Part shown: one piece after another, positions 57,442-64,000 of the stretch | Layout: the number at the start of each line of letters is the position of its first letter | Numbering within the stretch: position 1 is the stretch's first letter | Source: Ampullaceana balthica | Lineage: Eukaryota; Mollusca; Gastropoda; Lymnaeidae | Length of the DNA: 64,000 bases | NCBI GenBank assembly: GCA_944989445.1 | Contig: CALYLW010000052.1 | Location: 1,696,142 to 1,760,141 of the forward strand | Direction: 5' to 3' | Made by a program: the position numbers and the translations under genes | Notes under the pieces: generated by a model | Databases searched by the model: none | What the model was told of the DNA's origin: nothing | Seen by the model: the letters and a program-made list of their open reading frames with translations, nothing else

Positions 57442-57827
57442 GGGGCCGTCCATAAATGACGTCACGCACCTAGGGGGTAAGGGGTCAGACATTTGTGGCT
57501 ATGTGTGACGAGGGAGGAGGGATGTTTAAGCACTGTGACGTCACGACATTTGATTGCTTACAATTTGCTTAATGACGTTTTACGTTGCTTCAATCGTGTT
57601 ACGATATTAAAGTGCAGCCTAACACTAAATTCATACCTAAATGGCAATAAAGTGATTTGAAACACACTCATTTTCAAATAGGTTATTCGGCTTTTATGGG
57701 GGAGAGGGGGGTTAGCTTTGTGACGTCATATTGGAAGGGGGTCTAACATTTTTGTGATGACGCGTGAAGAGGGGAGAGGGGTTGAAAAATCGGCCAAAAT
57801 CGAGTGACGTCATTTATGGACGGCCCC
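57442..57827. mobile_element. MITE with CRE-containing inverted repeats, copy 2
   Basis: Left end GGGGCCGTCCATAAATGACG, right end the reverse complement; same family as 41918-42333 but interior in the opposite orientation (TACGTTGCTTCA..CGTGTTACGA versus TCGTAACACAAGTGAAGC). It ends about 400 bp before the first visible exon of gene 2. Confidence 0.9.
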
Positions 57828-57829
57828 CT

Positions 57830-58335
57830 AAGAACATTGCTTTACGTCCTTTTTGTTATTTTACAGCTGTTGAAAATTTTACTTTTAATTGTTATTATTA
57901 TGAAGAAATAAACTTTTAAAAGTTACTTTCAATGTAAACAAAGTAATTAATCCAAGAGAGAAGCACGGAAGAATTAATACTTTTTTTCCGAATAATTTTT
58001 TTAAATAATATTTTTTTAAAAATTTATTATAATAGTGGTTATAGATGAAATAGAACGGCAAATAATAATTTTTTTTAATGGGCTTTTGAATTATTTTAAA
58101 AAAAACTTTCACCTATTTTGCTTCTGAATTTGTATGCTTCATTGTCATGGGACACTTGGTTATGACGTGACGTAAAAGATAAGGACAAAACAAAGTCCTT
58201 AACAATAAATTTTCTTTATTTACTCTCAGGGCCAAAATGTCAAACCTCTTTACTCCGCTCTTTATCCACCCTCAGTGTATGAGCCCGACCAGCTCTCAAT
58301 AAATTAATTGAACCTGACCCTCAAACGGCGTGAAC
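57830..58335 (+). promoter_or_regulatory. Upstream region / 5' UTR of the LRR gene
   Basis: AT-rich. A good acceptor-like string TTCTTTATTTACTCTCAG ends at 58229, so 58230-58335 may be 5' UTR spliced to an upstream exon. No clear TATA box can be assigned. Confidence 0.35.
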
Positions 58336-59209
58336 ATGGACGTTATCGATTCAAACACAAGTGAAAAGCCACAACCTGGAGGCCAGCCCTCGGCCTCGCC
58401 TCAGAAGTCCAACGCCGCCAAAGATGTAAGGTTCCGCGTGGAGAAAAAGAACACGTCAATCAAAATGCTGGACCGCAGAAATAAAAGCTCCTCGAACTTG
58501 AAAGCGGACGGGGGCACCAAGCCTGCCTTGCCGGAGATCGGGAAAGAGTTTCTGGTCACTCATTTATCGGACAACTGGAAGATACGACAGGCCGCCAAGA
58601 AGGCCGCTTTAGAAAAACTCAAACTTGAAGAGCAGAAAAAGAACGAGGCAGTCTCGGCAAGCGAGCCGGTAGTGACGACTAATCTCCGGGAGGAGGTGGC
58701 GAGGGAATTGCTCTCCCAAACACAGCAGGGGCGGGAATATCCTAACGCCGTCAGTCCTGGTCCGGAACTGACCTCGAGCAACTTGCAAGACTTGACGCGA
58801 AGGCGGCAGTCGGCGGATGACGCAATCCTCGGACGTCATCGGGGCTCCGTCACGGACATTTTGAAACGCATCAGCGAGAGAAAAAAGTCGCTTCTCGTCA
58901 ACATCGACGCGTCCGTCGCGAGGCGAAAATCTGGCGAGTTCGACCCGAAGTTATTGACCAGTGGTCAAGACGGTCCGTTGGCGAGGGACGCCCCCGGTGG
59001 CACCATCCTGGAAGAAACATCAGCGCCCCCCAATGACGAGCCCGTCGAGGACACGCAACTGGAAAATGTCGAAGAGTCCACTGATTACCCCTACAGCACG
59101 GAGTTCGACCTGGACGACGAGGCCTCCACTGATTATTCCGACAGTCCCCCGCCCCTGAATCTTGAACTGGATTCTGACCACTTCGAAACGGACCTGAGTG
59201 ATAATGAAG
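58336..59209 (+). CDS. LRR protein exon 1: disordered charged N-terminus
   Basis: The ATG at 58336 sits in a good eukaryotic context (AACATGG). It encodes 291 codons plus one base to the donor GAAG|GTCAGT after 59209. The N-terminus begins MDVIDSNTSEKPQPGG and has RRNKSS basic stretches. A helical KKAALEKLKLEEQKKNE segment follows, then an RRRQSADD / SERKKSLL region with serines next to arginines. The end is very acidic (STEFDLDDEASTDYSDS). No domain recognised; likely disordered and possibly phosphorylated (inference). The frame continues 14 bp past the donor to a stop at 59221, so a single-exon protein is the alternative, but phase-1 splicing to 60521 joins cleanly to LRRs. Confidence 0.8.
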
Positions 59210-59546
59210 GTCAGTCAAATTAATATATAGATCACATGTATTTAAGGTCGGTCAAGTTATTAGATGACAGATGTTGATAGACAAAATAATTTAAATAATT
59301 ATTAACTAGAAGGATAATGTAGATGTAGTCCAATTATTGGCTCAAATATACCTCAAATGACAAGATTATTAGAAACATTAGACGCGTTATCGAAACAGTT
59401 AAATATCTTAGCTCTATATCCCGTTACTACTAATGATATTGATTTTCTGAACATGATAGAAAATGGCTTGGTCAGAATTTGAGTAAAATTCAGGAGATAA
59501 AAAAAAGCCCGTAAATAAAAAAAAACGTAAAAAAACAAGTTTTTGA

Positions 59547-60276
59547 CTGTAAATCCTTTATATATGAGACATAACTAAAAGAATGTTCATTATAATACGC
59601 AGCGCAAGACAATATAGAAATACAAAATTTGTTTTGTTATGTGTCGTAAAATATGTTTAATACTAGTGTATCACCCGTCAAAAATGACGATAGTTTTCAA
59701 AATAAATACACGCCAGTCGTCAGATTAAAAAATAACTTAATACAGAACTTTCATTTATTTTATTTATTTTATTTGATTCATTTATTATCATATTGAACAA
59801 TTTTATGCGGAACGTTCGAAAAGTGTTATTTTCGGTGCAGTAATTTGGTGCGCTGCTTTCTAAAATTAGAAACAGCATTACAAATACATACAGACCACGG
59901 TATTTATGTATATTGATAATCCGCACCGATCGGGAATATATTTTTAAAAAAGTATCGACAATATAATATAATACGCACCTTACCGCGCGTCAGGAAAGGT
60001 TGTTCAATATAAGACGCACCGCGACACTCTAGCACAAAAATTAACATGCTACATAGGAATAGAGAAAATCTAAAATTCATTAATTTAAATACCGTACATT
60101 CAATCGATCTGAAATTTTGACAAATCATTTTTATCAACGGCACGAGTATGCCTGCAAAATTTCAGCTCGTTAGCTTACGAGAAAGTGTGTTAAAATCGAT
60201 CCAAATATTTTTCGGCATTCAAGCAAGCTATCAAGCAGGTCATCAAGCAGACGCCACGAATTAATATAAATGATTT
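59547..60276 (+). mobile_element. MITE-like dispersed repeat interrupted by another element
   Basis: Starts TGTAAATCCTTTATATATGA and ends GAATTAATATAAATGATTTA. The family sequence is broken after GTTTAATA at about 59661 and resumes at TAATCCGCACCGATC (about 59926). Confidence 0.7.
59661..59926 (+). mobile_element. Nested insertion inside the MITE-like repeat
   Basis: About 265 bp beginning TACTAGTGTATCACCCGTC and containing GGTGCAGTAATTTGGTGCGC then TGCTTTCTAAAATTAG, shared with the element at 43447-44660 (about 44067). It splits a copy of the MITE family, so it is the younger insertion. Confidence 0.6.
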
Positions 60277-60289
60277 AAAAACAAAGTTT

Positions 60290-60470
60290 TTGACTATATA
60301 CAGAATATATATTTATATATGAGATATAACTAAAAGTATGTTCAATATAATACGCACCGTGCAACAGAATAGCATTATCGTTTACATGCTACATAGAGAT
60401 ACATAGAGATAATAAAAAAAATAATTATTTTAATTAGAGTACCTTCAATCGATCTGAAATTTGCTAAGAG
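60290..60470 (+). mobile_element. Partial MITE-like repeat, truncated before LRR exon 2
   Basis: ATGTTCAATATAATACGCACC and ATCGATCTGAAATTTG belong to the family. The copy stops about 50 bp before the exon 2 acceptor. Confidence 0.6.
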
Positions 60471-60520
60471 GTCTGATCTGTAAACTGTTCAGTTGTAAAC
60501 AATGAGTTTTATTTGGCCAG

Positions 60521-60708
60521 AGCCAGGTAAAGACGCCAAGCCCAAACGACCGGTCAACAAAATGCTGTTGGATTACAAGCTGGCCTGTGCCCAGTCCCAA
60601 CTCAAGCCCAACACGACCTACATGAGACAGTGTGGCCGGACCTCCATAGACATCAGGAACAGGATGCTGACCTTCAAGGACGCCAAGCCCATAGCAGTGG
60701 CCCTGGTG
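60521..60708 (+). CDS. LRR protein exon 2
   Basis: Acceptor TTTGGCCAG ends at 60520; donor CTGGTG|GTAGGT follows 60708; phase 1 to 0. It encodes EPGKDAKPKRPVNKMLLDYK, then ACAQSQLKPNTTYMRQCG and the first LRR TSIDIRNRMLTFKDAKPIAV. The 'YKxAC...' lead-in before ribonuclease-inhibitor-type LRRs recalls LRRC74/LRRC34-like proteins, but the assignment is tentative. The end of this exon seeds a 35-bp tandem repeat. Confidence 0.83.
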
Positions 60709-61000
60709 GTAGGTCTGTTGGTCTTTTAGCAGTGGCCCTGGTGGTAGGTCTGTTGGTCTTTTAGCAGTGGCCCTGGTGGTAGGTCTGTTGGTCTTCTAGC
60801 AGTGGCCCTGGTGGTAGGTCTGTTGGTCTTTTAGCAGTGGCCCTGGTGGTAGGTCTGTTGGTCTTCTAGCAGTGGCCCTGGTGGTAGGTCTGTTGGTCTT
60901 TTAGCAGTGGCCCTGGTGGTAGGTCTGTTGGTCTTCTAGCAGTGGCCCTGGTGGTAGGTCTGTTGGTCTTCTAGCAGTGGCCTGGTGGTAGTTCTCTTGG
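60693..61000 (+). repeat. 35-bp tandem repeat made from the LRR exon 2 end and donor
   Basis: About nine copies of AGCAGTGGCCCTGGTGGTAG plus GTCTGTTGGTCTTTT. The first 16 bases of unit 1 are coding; the donor GTG|GTAGGT is repeated intact in nearly every unit. Confidence 0.95.
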
Positions 61001-61184
61001 TCTTCATACAAACTTTGATTGTAAGTAATGTAAGGGACGATATCGAAATGGCGGGCCAGGGTCATCATTAATTTTGCCTTTAAATTCCTCGTGTAACATA
61101 GGGCTTCAGTCAAAGCCTTCCATTTGGCTCGGTTTCTTGCCAGTATTCCCAGCTCTTCCTCTCTGTCTCATCCACCGCACTACG

Positions 61185-61618
61185 TCAGTCTACGTGTGTT
61201 CTTTGGTCTTCCTTGTCTGTCTACATGTGTTCTTGGGTCTTCCTTGTATGTCTACATGTGTTCTTTGGTTTTCCTTGTCTGTCTACATGTATTCTTTGGT
61301 TTTCCTTGTCTGTCTACATGTGTTCTTTGGTCTTCCTTATCTGTCTACATGTGTTCTTGGGTCTTCCTTGTCTGTCTACATGTGTTCTTGGGTCTTCATT
61401 GTCTGTCTACATGTGTTCTTGGGTCTTCCTTGTCTGTCTACATGTGTTCTTTGGTCTTCCTTGTCTGTCTACATGTGTTCTTGGGTCTTCATTGTCTGTC
61501 TACATGTGTTCTTGGGTCTTTCTTGTCTGTCTACATGTGTTCTTGGGTCTTCCTTGTCTGTCTACATGTGTTCTTGGGTCTTCCTTGTCTGTCTACATGT
61601 GTTCTTGGGTCTTCCTTG
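61185..61618. repeat. 31-bp minisatellite, about 14 copies
   Basis: The unit is TGTCTGTCTACATGTGTTCT plus TGGGTCTTCCT; T/G and CCT/CAT variants. The plus-strand ORFs (VYMCSWVFLVCLHV) are artefacts. Confidence 0.95.
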
Positions 61619-61639
61619 TCGCCGTTGGCCCTGTGGCTA

Positions 61640-61792
61640 TGGCGGATTAAGGGGGAGGGTGCTGGTTGGGCCAAAGACAGGGGCCCCCACTGATTTAAGG
61701 GCCCCAAACTTATTATATTGTATAATAAAGGTGGCTGGACAGGGTCCCAGATGGAATTGCAGCCAGGGGCCCCGTGCAATCTTGATCCGCCC
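61640..61792. mobile_element. Small MITE with ~11-bp inverted ends
   Basis: Left end GGCGGATTAAGG, right end CTTGATCCGCC (10 of 11 bases match). Interior has GGGGCCCCC blocks. About 150 bp. Confidence 0.55.
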
Positions 61793-61799
61793 TGCCCTG

Positions 61800-62526
61800 T
61801 GGGTTCCATAAAATGGAAGGTAGGCAAACAAAAAAGAAGATTTAAGTCACTCAATTTTTAATATAATCTTAAAGTATTAAAATTAAACCAATAAATATAA
61901 CATTTTCTATTTTTTAGTCTTTTTCATCGTATACACACAAAATATTATTTTCCAACAAAAAATATATTCCCTTGAGTATAACGTGAAAAAGGAGGGGGGG
62001 AGGGACATCAGTCAGGTTAAATGTCGCGTATCATTAACTAAAGATACGAGAGACCTTGAAAAACATGATGAAATATAATAAATAATTCTAAAAAAATATA
62101 TATTTTTTTAAAATGTGACTATTATTTATTAGCAAGATTTCCTCTACCAGCACACACAGACTAATATAAATGATTCAAAAATCTAAAATATCACTGATAA
62201 TAACAAAATACGTGTAAAAAAAGTAAGTTAAAATACTGAAATCAGATAATACAAGACATTATTAGAAGCATCAGCCATGCGATGTGTACAAACTAATTAT
62301 TCATTTGGTTTACATTTAATACTTCACAATTAGTTAGTCTTAATTATTTCTAAATATGTTTACTTCGTCAATGAACTAAATTTTAAAATTCAAAACCGTT
62401 TGTGAATATTTGTAAAGAATTCATAAGTTTACACAAAGAACATCAATAAATTGTTAGAGACCGTAAATACCTAGGCTAATAAGACATACTATACTTAAAA
62501 TGGTAATTTATTTGATTATCACTTAC
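61800..62526. other. LRR intron 2: AT-rich, nothing recognised
   Basis: No repeats or coding signals seen. Confidence 0.5.
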
Positions 62527-62660
62527 TTGTAACAATGTCTCTGACAACGTAGTGCAGTGTATACAATCAAAGCTCAGAGAATGACTTTGTTTATCTGTTG
62601 TAACAATGTTTTTGACAACATAGTGTATACGATCAAAGCTCAGAAAATGACTTTGTCCAC
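62527..62660 (+). repeat. Two ~65-bp direct repeats abutting the LRR exon 3 acceptor
   Basis: TTGTAACAATGT, GACAAC, GTATAC and ATCAAAGCTCAGARAATGAC occur twice. The second copy ends a few bases before TTGTCCACAG. Confidence 0.8.
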
Positions 62661-62662
62661 AG

Positions 62663-62770
62663 GAGGACAAAAAGACCAGTTTTCTGGACATCTCTGACAA
62701 CCCACTGGGTCCACTCGGCACGGCGTGTATAGCTGAGATGTTGACCTCAAACAAAACCATTGTGGAATTG
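62663..62770 (+). CDS. LRR protein exon 3
   Basis: Acceptor TTGTCCACAG ends at 62662; donor GAATTG|GTACGT follows 62770; phase 0 to 0. It encodes EDKKTSFLDISDNPLGPLGT and ACIAEMLTSNKTIVEL. Joined to exon 2 the repeats are 27 and 28 residues long, the spacing of ribonuclease-inhibitor LRRs (L.LS.N.lG..G...la..L..n). Confidence 0.85.
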
Positions 62771-63075
62771 GTACGTCTGGGTAGTTGGTACGTCTGGGTA
62801 GTTGGTACGTCTGGGTAGTTGGTACGTCTGGGTAGTTGGTACGTCTGGGTAGTTGGTACGCCTGGGTAGTTGGTACGTCTGGGTAGTTGCTACGTCTGGG
62901 TAGTTGGTACGTCTGGGTAGTTGCTACGTCTGGGTAGTTGGTACGTCTGGGTAGTTGGTAAGTCTGGGTAGTTGGTACGTCTGGGTAGTTAATACGTCTG
63001 GGTAGTTGGTACGTCTGGGTAGTTCGTACGTCTGGGTAGTTGGTACGTCTGGGTAGTTCGTACGTCTGGGTAGAC
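62768..63075 (+). repeat. 17-bp tandem repeat starting at the LRR exon 3 donor
   Basis: About 18 copies of GTACGTCTGGGTAGTTG. Unit 1 is the donor (TTG|GTACGT); every unit ends GTTG or similar, so the junction string TTGGTACGT recurs throughout. Confidence 0.95.
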
Positions 63076-63572
63076 AAGTCGAGTAAAATAAAGTTTTGCA
63101 TTTATTTTAAAGATCAGTTGTTGTTTATTCCATTGCATTCATTATATTATTATTTTTTATTTTTTTTTATTATTATTGTTTTGAGTATTATGATTTTTGG
63201 CCATGTAGGCTTTTGTATCTGTCCTTCTTGGTATATTTGTGTTAATTATAAATATTCTTTCATTTAAAAAATCCGTTTATTTCAATGCATTTAAATATAT
63301 CTTTTGAAACAAGTTTATTTGCAGATATTTTTTCTTTAATAATTCGAAAATTGTAAAATATAAGCTTCTTTCTTATTTTTTTTAATTTGAAATTTAAAAG
63401 CTATTTTACATGTTTTCATGTGCTAAGATTTTTTACGTTTATTTAAAAGCCATTTTTAGAAAAATGTAACTCATAGAAAAAAAGTAATTTCAAAGCAGTA
63501 TAAACAGTGATTTGTTTATTTATTGTCTTTTTTAAAAATTAAAATTTTATAAAATGATATTTTATGAACCAG
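63076..63572. other. LRR intron 3, right part: very AT-rich, nothing recognised
   Basis: Long A and T runs, no clear feature. Confidence 0.5.
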
Positions 63573-63716
63573 AATATTTCGAACACCCAGCCTGGCAGGG
63601 AGGGGCTAGTCGCCCTGGCACAGGGATTGAAAAGTAACCAATCTCTGAGACGCCTTTTCCTGGACAGCAACGGGATTGGCCAGTCTGATGGTGACGTCAT
63701 AGCCCAGCTCGTCACG
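63573..63716 (+). CDS. LRR protein exon 4 (gene continues right of window)
   Basis: Acceptor ATGAACCAG ends at 63572; donor GTCACG|GTAGGT follows 63716; phase 0 to 0. It encodes NISNTQPGREGLVALAQGLK, SNQSLRRLFLDSNGIGQSDG and DVIAQLVT, completing one 28-residue LRR and starting the next. The pyrimidine tract is poor, but phase and repeat spacing support the join. Later exons are outside the window. Confidence 0.82.
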
Positions 63717-64000
63717 GTAGGTGGTGATATCCACGTTATGCAGTGCAGGCGCCGAAAGTCGTTTATCCTGCAACATTACCAGGAACTTTAAGTGACTTTA
63801 TCTCTTTCCCTGCCAATCGCCCTTAAGGCACCACGTTCACGCACTTTTATGGAAGTCAATGTGTATTTTAAAGCCGAATGCTACCACAATTGATAGACTT
63901 TTTAAGGTGACTATTAACGCTCAATATTACCAAGATTTAAATAACTTAACATGAACGCCTAATGTTACTACAACTTTGAAGACGTGTCGTTGTGTGCCGA

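Noticed and set aside
58560..59218. Minus-strand frames opposite LRR exon 1
   Set aside because: Shadows of the plus-strand coding exon, which has a good start context, splice donor and continuation.
61074..61811. 245-codon plus-strand frame with VYMCSWVFLVCLHV repeats, resembling a membrane protein
   Set aside because: Encoded by the 31-bp minisatellite and flanking MITE inside LRR intron 2.

Overview
This is an AT-rich animal nuclear genome window. The features pointing that way are GT-AG spliced genes, long introns full of minisatellites, a tRNA-derived SINE, LINE and Penelope-like remnants, and many small DNA-transposon (MITE) copies. The repeat-heavy introns and the presence of a DUR3-type urea transporter fit an invertebrate, most likely a mollusc such as a gastropod. 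That placement is inference; no species-diagnostic sequence was recognised. No bacterial-style genes, CRISPR arrays or rRNA genes are visible.

Gene 1 (2135-31453, + strand) covers the last eleven exons of a DUR3-type urea/solute symporter of the sodium:solute symporter (SSS) family. All ten introns have GT-AG ends and consistent phases, giving about 679 residues and a stop at 31451-31453. By comparison with plant DUR3, roughly 110-120 N-terminal residues lie upstream of the window. Exon 2 carries one extra base (about 2750-2753) that breaks the frame. This is either an assembly error or a lesion.

A transposon- and repeat-filled intergenic stretch follows (31454-58229). It includes a 5.1-kb array of a 36-bp unit (about 142 copies), many smaller arrays, several MITEs, a LINE C-terminal tail (48110-48296) and a Penelope-like GIY-YIG remnant (about 49117-49350).

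Gene 2 (58336 to beyond 63716, + strand) has four visible exons of a leucine-rich-repeat protein. A roughly 290-residue charged, disordered N-terminus is followed by 27-28-residue LRRs of the ribonuclease-inhibitor type. The gene runs off the right edge. The two genes show no obvious functional link.

The most unusual observation is that minisatellites are tied to splice junctions. In most of the 13 visible introns an array starts at, overlaps or ends at the exon-intron boundary, and several arrays carry copies of the exon edge plus the donor or acceptor (exons 2, 4, 7, 8 and 10 of gene 1; exons 2 and 3 of gene 2). In intron 3 the 30-bp array is open in the same frame as exon 4 and contains intact decoy acceptors. 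A second notable point is a LINE and a SINE that share the same 3' tail. A third is a MITE family with four internal subrepeats, present as tandem dimers and in both orientations.
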